Positions 34,538 through 43,316 of a stretch of DNA of 64,000 bases are shown one piece after another (within the stretch, counting starts at the first letter, position 1; each line of letters opens with the position of its first letter). This stretch comes from Planctomycetota bacterium (GTDB lineage Bacteria; Planctomycetota; JAJSAM01; JAJVHW01). The notes beneath the pieces were generated by a model, which did not search any database, was not told the origin of the DNA, and saw only the letters and a list, made by a program, of their open reading frames with translations. The position numbers and the translations under genes are program-made. Location of the stretch: contig JAJFFG010000078.1 in NCBI GenBank assembly GCA_021776825.1, positions 20,819 through 84,818 on the forward strand, given 5' to 3'.

Positions 34538-35365
34538 GTGAGCTGGTACGCGGAGGGCGTGCGGTTCGACTGCCAGCGCTGCGGCAACTGCTGTAGCGGG
34601 CGCGGCAGCGTGGTGCGCGTGTCCCGCCGAGAGCGCGCGGCGCTGGCACGCTTCCTCGGACTTTCCATCGAGGACTTCGAGGCACAGCACACGCGCGCGA
34701 CCGCCGCGGCGACCGTCCTGCTCGACAAGGAGGGCAGCGCCGAGTGCGAGTGGCTCGATCGCCGTCCCGACGGGCTCACCGGTTGTCGGGTCAACGACGC
34801 GAAGCCCGACCAGTGTCGCTCCTACCCGTTCTGGCCGGGCGTGCTGCGCGATCAGGAGGCGTGGGATGCCGAGGGCGCGAAGTGTCGTGGCATCGGCGCC
34901 GGACCGGTCATCCCGCCGGAAGAGGTCGATCGTCGTGCGGGACTGGAGCGGTTCCGCGAGGCGGTCGAGACGCTGTTCGTGGAGCTCGACGCCGAACTCG
35001 AGCTCGTCGGTGCCCGCTGCTGGGCTTCTGGGAACTGCTGCGACTTCCCCAACTGGGGACACCGACTGTTCACGTCGCGCGTCGAGGCCGAGCGCTTCGC
35101 CGAGGGAGTCGACCTCTCGACCTGGGATCCGGAGAGCGGGCTCTGCCCGGCCTGGAAGGACCGACGCTGCACGGCGCGCGAGCAGCGCCCCTTCGCCTGC
35201 CGCAGCTACTACTGCGACCCCGTCACGGAGGAGCGCACGCAGGACGTCACCGAGCGCTACATCACGGCGCTGAAGTCGCTTCACGAGCGCCATCGAGTGC
35301 CGTGGGACTACCGCGACTGGATCGATCACCTGCGCTCGCTGCGACCGACCGACAACCATCGTTGA
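34538..35365 (+). CDS. YkgJ-type cysteine cluster protein with two clusters
   Basis: 275 residues. An N-terminal cluster FDCQRCGNCCSGRG followed by CEW, GCRVN, QCRSYPFWPG is the classic YkgJ/metal-binding signature; a second cluster, CWASGNCCDFP ... LCPAWKDRRCTAREQRPFACRSYYC, forms the C-terminal half. Twin copies make this longer than a typical single-cluster member and suggest internal duplication or fusion. The family is thought to bind Zn or Fe-S and has no settled biochemical role. GTG at 34538 with GGAGAA upstream. It sits between a protein kinase and a phosphatase gene, so a link to signalling is possible but only by position. Confidence 0.85.
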   Translation: MSWYAEGVRFDCQRCGNCCSGRGSVVRVSRRERAALARFLGLSIEDFEAQHTRATAAATVLLDKEGSAECEWLDRRPDGLTGCRVNDAKPDQCRSYPFWPGVLRDQEAWDAEGAKCRGIGAGPVIPPEEVDRRAGLERFREAVETLFVELDAELELVGARCWASGNCCDFPNWGHRLFTSRVEAERFAEGVDLSTWDPESGLCPAWKDRRCTAREQRPFACRSYYCDPVTEERTQDVTERYITALKSLHERHRVPWDYRDWIDHLRSLRPTDNHR

Positions 35366-35567
35366 CAGGTCCGATGCGATTCCCTGACAGCGCGTCGTGG
35401 CGTGCGTGAGTCGAGCGTCACCCGAGGGTGACGCGCGGCCTCGAACCACCCCGGTAACGTCCGGTTTCTTGGATTGCCGGGCAACTGGCAAGCGTTTCGC
35501 ACGTCGAATCCCAACAGCGCCAGTACGGCGCGCCACCAAGAGGCCGAAGACCGGCCGGGAGCTCACG

Positions 35568-36302
35568 ATGACCACGACCACTCACGTCCAGAACTCGATC
35601 TCCGAACTCCGGAGCCGAGCCCGTGTTGTCCGCGCGCTGCGCCGCGAGGGCATTCGCCTCGCTGCCCGCCGGACTCCCGACGACGCCGAGACCGGTGACT
35701 TCGTCATCGCGCAGCGCATCGGCAGCGGTCGCTGGTTGCTCGCCATCGGCGATGTCATGGGGCGCGGTCCGGAGGCCGAGGAACTCGCTCGCGAGGTGCG
35801 CGCTCACGTTCGTCAACGAGCGGGCCGGACGAAGCGACTCTCCGACGTGCTCGAGAGCGCCAACTCGCTTGTGGTCGAGCTCGCCGGCGGCGATCGCTTC
35901 GTCTCTCTGCTCCTCATGGAGGTCGACGCCTCGCGTAGCACGCTCCGCATCGCGAACGCCGGGCACCCCGAGCCGCTTGCGGTGGGACGCGCCGGTGGAG
36001 TCATCGCGCTCGAGGGCCACGGCCCAGCGCTGGGTCTCCTGAAGGAGAGCGTGTACCGCGGTGCGGGTCCGCTCCGGATGCCGCCGGGAGTCGTGCTTCT
36101 CGCGACCACCGATGGTGTGACCGAGGCACTCGATCAGGACGGTCAGCCCTTCGGCCGCTCGGGGGTCTCGCACTCCCTCGCTGCCGCGCGTCTCGACGGC
36201 CCCCGGGCCGCGGTGCGCCGTGTGCTCGAGGACGCCCACGAGCACGCCGACGGTGAGCCGGGCGACGCCGCGACCGTCGTGGCGTTCCGCTTCGAGCGCT
36301 GA
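35568..36302 (+). CDS. SpoIIE-type PP2C protein phosphatase
   Basis: 244 residues, consisting of just the PPM-type catalytic domain with a short N-terminal helix. Motifs: GDVMGRGPEAEEL (metal-binding Asp), RIANAGHPEPLAVG and LLATTDGVTEALD (second metal Asp), then a final DAATVVAFRF with another conserved Asp. SpoIIE/RsbU-family enzymes dephosphorylate anti-sigma-factor antagonists or kinase substrates. ATG at 35568 with GGGAG upstream. Preceded by 200 bp without a gene; the frame upstream lacks a signal. With the nearby kinase it could form a reversible phosphorylation pair, which is inference. Confidence 0.88.
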   Translation: MTTTTHVQNSISELRSRARVVRALRREGIRLAARRTPDDAETGDFVIAQRIGSGRWLLAIGDVMGRGPEAEELAREVRAHVRQRAGRTKRLSDVLESANSLVVELAGGDRFVSLLLMEVDASRSTLRIANAGHPEPLAVGRAGGVIALEGHGPALGLLKESVYRGAGPLRMPPGVVLLATTDGVTEALDQDGQPFGRSGVSHSLAAARLDGPRAAVRRVLEDAHEHADGEPGDAATVVAFRFER

Positions 36303-36370
36303 GTCTCGGCTGCGGCGGTACTGTGTCTTGGCTGAGGCGGTACTGTGCCTTGCCTGCGGCGGTACTGGCC
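36303..36370 (+). repeat. Three 22-bp units downstream of the phosphatase gene
   Basis: The word GGCGGTACTG recurs at 36314, 36336 and 36358 with exact 22-bp spacing; the surrounding bases drift. It occupies nearly all the space between the phosphatase stop and the ksgA start. Confidence 0.85.
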
Positions 36371-36387
36371 GACGCTACAGTGCCGCC

Positions 36388-37302
36388 GTGACGCATGAAC
36401 TCCCGCGCACTCGCGCGGGCCTCGAGCCCCTTCTCGCGGCGCGCGGTCTCCGACCGAGCCGCCGGAGGGGGCAGAACTTCCTCGTCGACGCCGCCCTCGC
36501 CGACGCGATCGTGGCCGACGCTGACGTCGGGCCGACGGATCACGTGCTCGAGATCGGACCCGGGGCCGGCGCGCTCACCCAGCCACTGCTCGCCGTAGCG
36601 GGTCACGTCACGGCGATCGAGCTCGACCGCGGGCTGGCGGAGCTGCTGCGCGAAGCGCTCGGCGAACACCCCCGACTGACGCTCGTCGAAGGGGATGCTC
36701 TCGCGGACGACGGTCCCGGTCGTCTTCACGCGGCGATCGACGATGCGATCCGTGCGGCCCGAGCCGGTGCCTTCGAGCGCGTGCTCGTGGTGGCGAACCT
36801 GCCCTACTCCGCCGGCACCGCGATGGTCTCGCGCCTGCTGCGGCGCGACGATCCGCCGGACTCGATCGTGGCCATGCTGCAGCGCGAGGTCGTGGATCGT
36901 CTGCGCGCAGAGACCGGGACCAAGGCGTACGGTCCGCTGGCGGTGATCGTCCGGCTGCGGGCCGACGTCAGCGTGCTGCGTCGGGTCCCGCGCGACGTCT
37001 TCTTCCCCCGACCCGACGTCGAGAGCGTCGTGTTCCGGCTGGCCCTGCACGGAACGGATCCAGGGGGAACGGGAACCGTCCAGACCGATGGGGGCCAGAC
37101 CGATGGCGCCGCGGCCCGAGCCGCCGTCGACCTGGCCGAGCGCGGGTTCTCGCAGAGGCGGAAGCGTCTCGCGCGTGTTCTGCGCGGCGTGGTCACGCCC
37201 GAGCAACTCGCCGCCTGCGGCATCGACGCCGATGCTCGGGCGGAGCGCGTCTCGCCGGACGCCTGGCGGCAGCTCGCGGCTCTCGTCGAGAACTGCGGCT
37301 GA
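36388..37302 (+). CDS. ksgA: 16S rRNA dimethyladenosine transferase (KsgA/RsmA)
   Basis: 304 residues. RGQNFLVD (28-34), SAM motif LEIGPGAGALT (54-64), acidic EIELD-like TAIELDRGL, and the catalytic NLPYS (137-141) are diagnostic for rRNA N6,N6-adenine dimethyltransferases. KsgA methylates two adenosines near the 3' end of 16S rRNA. A low-complexity insert with a 15-bp duplication (residues 232-241, QTDGG/QTDGA) sits before the C-terminal helical domain. GTG start at 36388. The TGA overlaps the next ATG by one base, tying this housekeeping gene to the glycan gene train. Confidence 0.95.
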   Translation: MTHELPRTRAGLEPLLAARGLRPSRRRGQNFLVDAALADAIVADADVGPTDHVLEIGPGAGALTQPLLAVAGHVTAIELDRGLAELLREALGEHPRLTLVEGDALADDGPGRLHAAIDDAIRAARAGAFERVLVVANLPYSAGTAMVSRLLRRDDPPDSIVAMLQREVVDRLRAETGTKAYGPLAVIVRLRADVSVLRRVPRDVFFPRPDVESVVFRLALHGTDPGGTGTVQTDGGQTDGAAARAAVDLAERGFSQRRKRLARVLRGVVTPEQLAACGIDADARAERVSPDAWRQLAALVENCG

Positions 37303-39170
37303 TGTGCGGGTTTGCCGGCTGGTTCGATTTGCGACCCGGCGCCCCGCCGCCCGCGTCGGATGCACGTCGACGGGCGCTGGACCTGCTCGCCGCGCGCGGC
37401 CCTGACGGTGAGGGTGAGCAGGTCGCGGCCGACGGCTCGTGGGGCCTGCTCCATCGCCGCCTCGCCATCGTCGATCGCGACGGCGGCGCACAGCCGATGG
37501 CGGGGCCAAGGCCCGGGAGCTGGCTGGCCTGGAATGGCGAGCTGTTCGACCAAGACGCGCGTCGCGATGGGCTTCGCGCCGCCGGGCGGGTGCTGCGGAC
37601 GCGGAGCGATACGGAGGTTCTCGCGCACACGCTGGACGCCCACGGCGACGCGGCGCTCGCGGACCTGGCCGGCAACCAGTTCGCCCTCGCGTGGATCGCC
37701 GAGCACGAGGGAACGCCGCGTCTTCTTCTCGCTCGCGATCCGGCTGGGGAGAAGCCGCTCTTCCTGGCCCGCCACGGAGATCGGCTCCTGTTCGCGTCGA
37801 CGCTCGACGCCGTCCGCGCGCTCGGTCAGATGGACGTCGCGATCGAGCCCGAGGCACTCTCGCTCTACCTCTCGTGGGGGTTCGTACCGGCTCCGCTGAC
37901 GATCTTCCGGGGAGTCTCGAAACTGGCTGCCGGCGAGTGCGTCGCGGCGCGCCGACCCGAGACCGTCCGGCGCTGGTGCCCGCCGCCGGCACCTCGTGAG
38001 CCCGAGGAGTCGGAGGGAGACGCCGTCGACCGGCTTCGCGGCGCCCTCGCACTGGCCGCGCGACGCCGACTCGAGTCGAGCGACGTGCCCGTGGGGCTGA
38101 TGCTCTCCGGTGGTCTCGACTCGCTCGCCGTGGCCGCGGTGCTCCACGATGCGGCAGCGCTGCGCACATTCACCGTGCGAGCGAGCGATCCGCGCTACGA
38201 CGAGTCGGCCGATGCCGCCCGGTCGGCCGCCGTGCTGGGCGTGGCGCACACCGTCATCGACCCGCCGTCCGACGATCCGGATGCCTGGCGCCGCGTGCTG
38301 TTGCGGTTCGGCGAGCCGTTCGGCTCGACGAGCGCCCTCGCGGTCGACGCGGTGGCCCGCGCCGCGAGGGACTCGGGAGTCACCGTCGTCCTGACGGGCG
38401 ATGGGGGCGACGAGGCGCTCGGGGGGTACCCGCGCCACGTGCTGCTGCGTCGTCTCGCGTCCCTTCCGCGACTTCCGCGCTGGATGGCCCCGGCTGATGG
38501 AGCGTTGCTCCGACGTGCGCGCCGCGCAGCGACCCTGCTGACGCAGTCACCGGCGGACCGTTACGCGGCGATGTACGAGGTCTTTGGCGACGTTCGTGCT
38601 CAGCTCACGGCGGGTGACGACGGCGGTGCGGCGCGTGACCGCATCCGAGCGCTGTGGGGGCGCGCCGCCGCAGGTGACCTCGCTGCGATGCTGACGGTGG
38701 ATCGCGCGCTCGAGCTCCCGGACTCGCATTGCGTGAAGCTCGACGTCGCGTGCATGGGCAACGGCGTCGAGCCGCGGAGCCCGTGGCTCGACCCGGACGT
38801 CGTCGCGATGTGTGACGAACTCCCGGCTCGCTGGCGGATTCGGGGCACGCGGACCAAGGTCGCCCTGCGCGAACTGATCCGGCGCGAACTGATCCGGCGC
38901 GAACTGGTCCGCCGCGAGCTGCGTCCGTCCGCCGTCCGCGAGATCCTCGGCCGACGGAAGCGCGGCTTCACGACTGGGTTCGACAGCGCCCTCGCGGGGA
39001 CCGCGGTCCGGGACCTGCTCCTCGGTGACGCGCTCGCGCGAGTTCCCGGACTCGACGTCACGCCGGTCGCCACGTTGCTGGAGGAGCACAGGGCGGGGCG
39101 CGGAAATCACCGTTTCCGCCTCGGCGTGCTGACCGGTCTCGCGCTCTTCGCGGACGTTCACCTGCGCTGA
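37302..39170 (+). CDS. AsnB-like glutamine-dependent amidotransferase 1
   Basis: 622 residues. MCGFAG places the nucleophile Cys2 at the N-terminus. The glutaminase half has RLAIVD, NGELFD and SDTEVLAH; the ATP-dependent half has the PP-loop LSGGLDS and a GDGGDEALGGY loop; both active sites look intact. The C-terminal region contains a 15-bp tandem duplication coding RELIRRELIRREL (about 524-538). Such paralogues make asparagine or amidate sugars and peptides. Three paralogues in one glycan cluster make a role in amidation of a surface polymer likely, but asparagine synthesis is not excluded. Confidence 0.85.
   Translation: MCGFAGWFDLRPGAPPPASDARRRALDLLAARGPDGEGEQVAADGSWGLLHRRLAIVDRDGGAQPMAGPRPGSWLAWNGELFDQDARRDGLRAAGRVLRTRSDTEVLAHTLDAHGDAALADLAGNQFALAWIAEHEGTPRLLLARDPAGEKPLFLARHGDRLLFASTLDAVRALGQMDVAIEPEALSLYLSWGFVPAPLTIFRGVSKLAAGECVAARRPETVRRWCPPPAPREPEESEGDAVDRLRGALALAARRRLESSDVPVGLMLSGGLDSLAVAAVLHDAAALRTFTVRASDPRYDESADAARSAAVLGVAHTVIDPPSDDPDAWRRVLLRFGEPFGSTSALAVDAVARAARDSGVTVVLTGDGGDEALGGYPRHVLLRRLASLPRLPRWMAPADGALLRRARRAATLLTQSPADRYAAMYEVFGDVRAQLTAGDDGGAARDRIRALWGRAAAGDLAAMLTVDRALELPDSHCVKLDVACMGNGVEPRSPWLDPDVVAMCDELPARWRIRGTRTKVALRELIRRELIRRELVRRELRPSAVREILGRRKRGFTTGFDSALAGTAVRDLLLGDALARVPGLDVTPVATLLEEHRAGRGNHRFRLGVLTGLALFADVHLR
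38871..38915 (+). repeat. Three to four 15-bp in-frame units in AsnB-like 1
   Basis: Units at 38871, 38886 and 38901 plus a partial fourth. The first two are identical. They duplicate the Arg-Glu-Leu-Ile-Arg helix and conserve the frame. Confidence 0.85.
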
Positions 39171-39261
39171 GCGGGCAGCGTGGCCCTCCGCGTGGGCTCA
39201 CGCTTCCGGCCCCGAGCCCGTACCGTGTGCTCGACGACCTACGTCACGGCCTGGAGATCGG

Positions 39262-39651
39262 ATGGGACTCCTCTACCGCTGCACGAGCTGCGATCGCGAG
39301 ATGGTGCTCGAGAGCTACCACCAGGGACGCACCGTGCCGTGCCCGTGGTGCGACGCCAAAGAGGACGTTCCCGAGAACCTCGACTTCGACACGGTCTACT
39401 CGAATCGGGCGAAGGACGAGGAGCGCGGGAAGCTGTTGCTCGCACTCTCCGTCGCTGGCGGGCTGCTGTCGTGTCTCCCCGTCACGGCCATCGTCTGGTG
39501 GATGAGCTCTGGTCGGATCGCTCTGGCGCGCGAGGAACAGCGCGAGGCGGACCCCCTGCTCCTGAACGCTCGGGTTCTCGCCGCGGTGGCCACGATCGTC
39601 CATCTCCTGATCTGGATCGGGATTTGCGTCGGCTCCGGCGTCGTCGGCTGA
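39262..39651 (+). CDS. Zinc-ribbon protein with two membrane helices
   Basis: 129 residues. The four cysteines C7, C10, C27 and C30 form a zinc ribbon, followed by an acidic linker and two hydrophobic helices (LLALSVAGGLLSCLPVTAIVWW and VLAAVATIVHLLIWIGICV). Small zinc-ribbon/TM proteins of this design are common but uncharacterised. It lies seven bases before the next glycosyltransferase. Whether it belongs to the glycan pathway is unknown; adjacency is the only evidence. Confidence 0.75.
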   Translation: MGLLYRCTSCDREMVLESYHQGRTVPCPWCDAKEDVPENLDFDTVYSNRAKDEERGKLLLALSVAGGLLSCLPVTAIVWWMSSGRIALAREEQREADPLLLNARVLAAVATIVHLLIWIGICVGSGVVG

Positions 39652-39658
39652 CGCGCCC

Positions 39659-40840
39659 GTGCGCGTGCTCTTCGCCACGTACGACGGCTTGCTCGCGGGA
39701 CCGGGACGGGCGCAGTCGATCCCGTACGTTCGGGCATTGCGAGAGGTCGGCCACGAGTTCTGCATGTTGTCGTACGAGAGCCCCGAGCGGCTGGCCGACG
39801 CTCCGTCCGTGCGGGCCGTCGAGGCGGCGCTCGACGGCGTACCGTGGACGCGCCTGACGTGGCGTCGCAGCGCGTTGCGCGACTTCGCTGCCGGTCTGCG
39901 CGGCCTCCGACGGGCGGCTTCGGAGCACGCCGCCGAGTTGGTCCATGCGCGCGGTTACGTCCCCGCGTTCCTGGCGTCGCGCCTCGGCCTGCCATTCCTG
40001 TTCGACATGCGCGGGTTCTGGCCGGACGAGCGCGCCGACGGTGGCCTCTGGCGCCGAGGCGGCGTCTCGTATCGGATCTGGAAGCGAATCGAACGTCGAC
40101 TCTGCCGCGACGCTCAGGCCATCGTCGTGCTGACCGAGCGCGCGCGAGACGAGCTGCGTCGGCTGAATCTCGCCCCGCGCGAGGCGTCGATCCACGTGAT
40201 CCCGACGTGCGCGGATCTCGACCGCTTCCGTCCGCTCCCTGCGTCTGAGCGCGTGCCAGAGGCCGCCGGGCCACGCCGGTTCGTGATCCTCGGCGGGACC
40301 GGGACGTGGTACCTCGGGGACGAGATGCTCGACCTCGCTGCCCGCGCCCTCTCGGTCGATATCGATGCCGAGGTGCACGTTCTCACCACGGACGACGCCG
40401 AGCCGATCCGCGCCGGTCTGGCGCGACGCGGCGTCGCGGAAGGGCGGTGTGTCGTCCGACGCGTGGCCCATGACGACGTACCCCGCTGGATCTCAGGAGC
40501 CGTGGCCGGACTCGTGCTCGTGCGACCGACCTGGTCGAAGGGTGCCTCCTGCCCGACGAAGGTGGCGGAATTGCTCGGCTGCGGCGTCCCACTCCTCGTG
40601 AACCGGGGCGTCGGTGACCTCGATGGGCTGTTGGCGGACGCCGGGGTCGCGGTCGTTGTCGAGTCGTTCGATGCGCCCGGCTACGACGCGGCGCTTGCCG
40701 ACCTCGTCACGCTGCACGCCGGCGCCGCTGCCGGCGGAGTGTCGGCGCGCTGCCGCTCTCTGGCCGAGCGGGAACTCGATGTCTCGCGCGGCGCGGCGCG
40801 TTATGCCGCGGCGTACGACGTGGCGGGGCGTGAGCGATGA
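39659..40840 (+). CDS. GT4-type glycosyltransferase
   Basis: 393 residues. N-terminal Rossmann half starts MRVLFATYDGLL and contains RGYVPAFLASRLG and FDMRGFWPDE; the C-terminal half has FVILGGTGTWYLGDEM, a VPRWISGAVAGLVLVRP stretch and KVAELLGCGVPLLVNRG, the usual GT4 donor-binding helix with the conserved Glu. The family uses NDP-sugars to build glycans in the cytoplasm. The donor cannot be inferred. GTG start; the stop overlaps the next gene as ATGA. Confidence 0.85.
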   Translation: MRVLFATYDGLLAGPGRAQSIPYVRALREVGHEFCMLSYESPERLADAPSVRAVEAALDGVPWTRLTWRRSALRDFAAGLRGLRRAASEHAAELVHARGYVPAFLASRLGLPFLFDMRGFWPDERADGGLWRRGGVSYRIWKRIERRLCRDAQAIVVLTERARDELRRLNLAPREASIHVIPTCADLDRFRPLPASERVPEAAGPRRFVILGGTGTWYLGDEMLDLAARALSVDIDAEVHVLTTDDAEPIRAGLARRGVAEGRCVVRRVAHDDVPRWISGAVAGLVLVRPTWSKGASCPTKVAELLGCGVPLLVNRGVGDLDGLLADAGVAVVVESFDAPGYDAALADLVTLHAGAAAGGVSARCRSLAERELDVSRGAARYAAAYDVAGRER

Positions 40841-42204
40841 CCCCGACGATGCCGTGGGTCGTGATCGCCCTCGCGCTCCCGGCGGCGGCCGTCGCCGTGG
40901 TCGTCGGTGGCGCCGGGGCAGCCGGTGCCGTGCTCGTGGTGGGGGGCCTGGTCGGCGGGGCGTCCGCGCTGCTGGTGCGCGCCGAGTCGCCGGGCGTCGC
41001 GCGTCGCGGGTCACGCGACGCGACGCAGTTCCTCGGCATGCTGATCATCGCCGCGATCGTCGTGCGACTCGTGGTTGCGGTGGCCCTGCGCGAGTCGGGC
41101 ATGAACGCCGTCGTCGGCGGTGACGAGGGCACGTTCGAGGCGAACGGGAAAGTCTTCGCGGCGTGGCTCGACGGGCGTCTGCCGTTCGCCTTCCAGGACC
41201 GCTTCGCCGGCTCGACACAGGTCGGGTACTTCGTGTTCCTCGGCGTGATCTTCCATGCGATCGGCGTGCTGCCGTACGTGCCGATCCTCGTGAACTGCGT
41301 CCTTGGCGCGCTGTGCGCGATCCCCGCCTACCATCTCGCCGCGACCGTGGGCGGACGCTCCGCGGGGCGCGTGGCGGCTGTGTTCGTGAGCTTCTTCCCG
41401 TCGCTCATCCTCTGGTCGTGCCTGATGGTGCGCGACGCGCCGACGTTCCTGCTGGTGCTCGTGTGCGCGTTGGTCGGCGAGCGCCTCTTGCGTCGTCCGC
41501 GCCTGCGCCAGGTGATCGTGCTCGCTCTCTGTCTGGCCGTGCTGGCGACGCTGCGGACCTACATCTTCCTCCTGCTGGGTGGCGCCATCGTGCTGGGGTT
41601 CGTGGTCTCGGGCATCCGCCGCCCTGGCAGAGCGTTCGTCGTCGCCAGCGTGTCGGCGCTCGTGATGGTGCTCCTGGTGCGAGCTGGACTCGGGTTCGAG
41701 CTGCTCAGCGATCTGAACCTGGAGCGCGTGGACGAACAACGGCGACTCAACGCGCTCGTGGGTAGCTCCGCGATCGATGTCAGCGGCTTCGATCTCTCGT
41801 CGCCCGCCGGTGCGCTCGCGTACCTGCCCGTCGGATTGGCGTACTTCCTCTTCTCCCCGTTCCCGTGGCAGCTCGGCGGGCGCCAGATCATGGCCGCCCC
41901 GGACATGCTGCTCTGGTACGCGGCCATGCCGTTCGTCGTGATCGGGGCCATCGCTGCGCTGCGACGCAGCCGAGCCGTCGCGACGGTCCCGCTGATTGCG
42001 GCCGGAGCGATCACGGTGCTGTATGCGCTCGTCGAAGGGAACGTCGGGATCATCGTTCGACATCGCGCACAGGTCCTCGTGCTCCTGCTGCCCTACGCGG
42101 CGGTCGGGTTCACGCGGCTGCGGGCAGCGGGTGCGAGACGACGGAAGCGTGAGGCGGCCCTCGTCGCGCGCGTGCGGCGACCGCGGCGGATGGGGAGCGC
42201 CTGA
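40837..42204 (+). CDS. GT-C-type membrane glycosyltransferase (PMT-like)
   Basis: 455 residues with about ten hydrophobic helices. After two N-terminal helices the first outside loop has VVGGDEGTFEANG, the acidic loop expected for lipid-linked-sugar-dependent GT-C enzymes; then a long hydrophobic series follows with a basic tail. Polyprenyl-phosphate sugars are the usual donors and transfer occurs on the outer side of the membrane. Tightly coupled to the upstream GT4 gene (ATGA overlap) and followed after two bases by the next GT. Confidence 0.75.
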   Translation: MTPTMPWVVIALALPAAAVAVVVGGAGAAGAVLVVGGLVGGASALLVRAESPGVARRGSRDATQFLGMLIIAAIVVRLVVAVALRESGMNAVVGGDEGTFEANGKVFAAWLDGRLPFAFQDRFAGSTQVGYFVFLGVIFHAIGVLPYVPILVNCVLGALCAIPAYHLAATVGGRSAGRVAAVFVSFFPSLILWSCLMVRDAPTFLLVLVCALVGERLLRRPRLRQVIVLALCLAVLATLRTYIFLLLGGAIVLGFVVSGIRRPGRAFVVASVSALVMVLLVRAGLGFELLSDLNLERVDEQRRLNALVGSSAIDVSGFDLSSPAGALAYLPVGLAYFLFSPFPWQLGGRQIMAAPDMLLWYAAMPFVVIGAIAALRRSRAVATVPLIAAGAITVLYALVEGNVGIIVRHRAQVLVLLLPYAAVGFTRLRAAGARRRKREAALVARVRRPRRMGSA

Positions 42205-42206
42205 CC

Positions 42207-43316
42207 ATGCGTGCCCTGCTGCTGTCCACCCTGCCCGTCGAAGGTCCCAGCGCGCGTCCGCGGCTCTACGCGTATGAGCGCCATCTCCGCCAGGCCGGCA
42301 TCGAACCCGTGTTCGCGCCGCTCCTGTCGTCCGCCGCAGCGCGACGCTTTTACGCCCTCGGTCCCACGGCTCGCGCGACCCGCATCGCCCGCGCCGCCGC
42401 GGGTGTGCTGGGGCGGCTCGCGCGACTCCTCGCGGCGGGCCGCTTCGACGTCGTGGTCGTCCATCGCGACCTATTGCCTCGTGGCAATCGGCTGGCGCTG
42501 CGCGTGCTCCGACGTGCGGGAGTGCCGTTCGTCTACGACTTCGACGATGCCGTCTACCTGTCGCCGCGGGACTTCGTTGCAGAGGGCGTGGCGAGCCACC
42601 GCCGCATGGCACGTGGGAAGGACCCGTCCGAGACGGTCGATCTCGCGCGTGCGGCGACGCTCGTGCTCGCCGGGAACGCGACCCTCGCAGAGCGCGCTCG
42701 GGAGTGGAACCCGAACGTGCGCGTCCAGCCGACGCCGGTCGACACGGATGTGTTCCGGCCGGCGCTCCGACCGCCGCCCACCGGGGCGCGTCGCGTCGTC
42801 GGATGGATCGGCAGCCCCACGGCGGCTTACTGTCTGCTGGAACTGCGCGCGGCCCTCGGCCGACTAGGGCACCGGCATCGCTACGAACTGATGGTCGTCG
42901 GTGCCGGCGAGTCGATCGACGTGCCCGGAGTGTCGGTGACGTCGCGGGACTGGGCACTGGAGCGAGAGGCAGACGACTACCGGAGCTTGGACGTCGGCCT
43001 CTACCCCCTCCCGGACAACGAATGGACGCGCGGCAAGTGCGGCTACAAGGCGCTGGTCTACATGGCCAGCGGTGTCGTCCCCGTCGTGTCTCCGGTCGGC
43101 GTGAACGCCGGGATCGTCGCCGACGGTGTGCGTGGGTTCCATGCGACCGACGACGAGAGCTGGGTCGGGGCCGTGGATCGACTCCTCTCCGACCCGGAGC
43201 TCCGCATCGAGATGAGCGTCCGCGGACGTGAGTTCGTCGAGAGCCACTTCAGCGTGCGCGCCCTGCAGGCGGACTTCGTGGCCGCCGTGCGCGACGCCGC
43301 GGAGCAGCGCCCGTGA
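42207..43316 (+). CDS. GT4-type glycosyltransferase
   Basis: 369 residues. The N-terminal half has VVVVHRDLLPRGNR and a VYDFDDAVY acidic segment; the C-terminal half has RVVGWIGSPTA, an LDVGLYPLPDN loop and KCGYKALVYMASGVVPVVS, the donor-binding helix. It resembles the later transferase at 48754-49950 in these motifs (WxGS and KCGxKALxYMASG) and may be a paralogue. Substrate unknown. Ends with GTGA overlap onto the deacetylase. Confidence 0.85.
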   Translation: MRALLLSTLPVEGPSARPRLYAYERHLRQAGIEPVFAPLLSSAAARRFYALGPTARATRIARAAAGVLGRLARLLAAGRFDVVVVHRDLLPRGNRLALRVLRRAGVPFVYDFDDAVYLSPRDFVAEGVASHRRMARGKDPSETVDLARAATLVLAGNATLAERAREWNPNVRVQPTPVDTDVFRPALRPPPTGARRVVGWIGSPTAAYCLLELRAALGRLGHRHRYELMVVGAGESIDVPGVSVTSRDWALEREADDYRSLDVGLYPLPDNEWTRGKCGYKALVYMASGVVPVVSPVGVNAGIVADGVRGFHATDDESWVGAVDRLLSDPELRIEMSVRGREFVESHFSVRALQADFVAAVRDAAEQRP

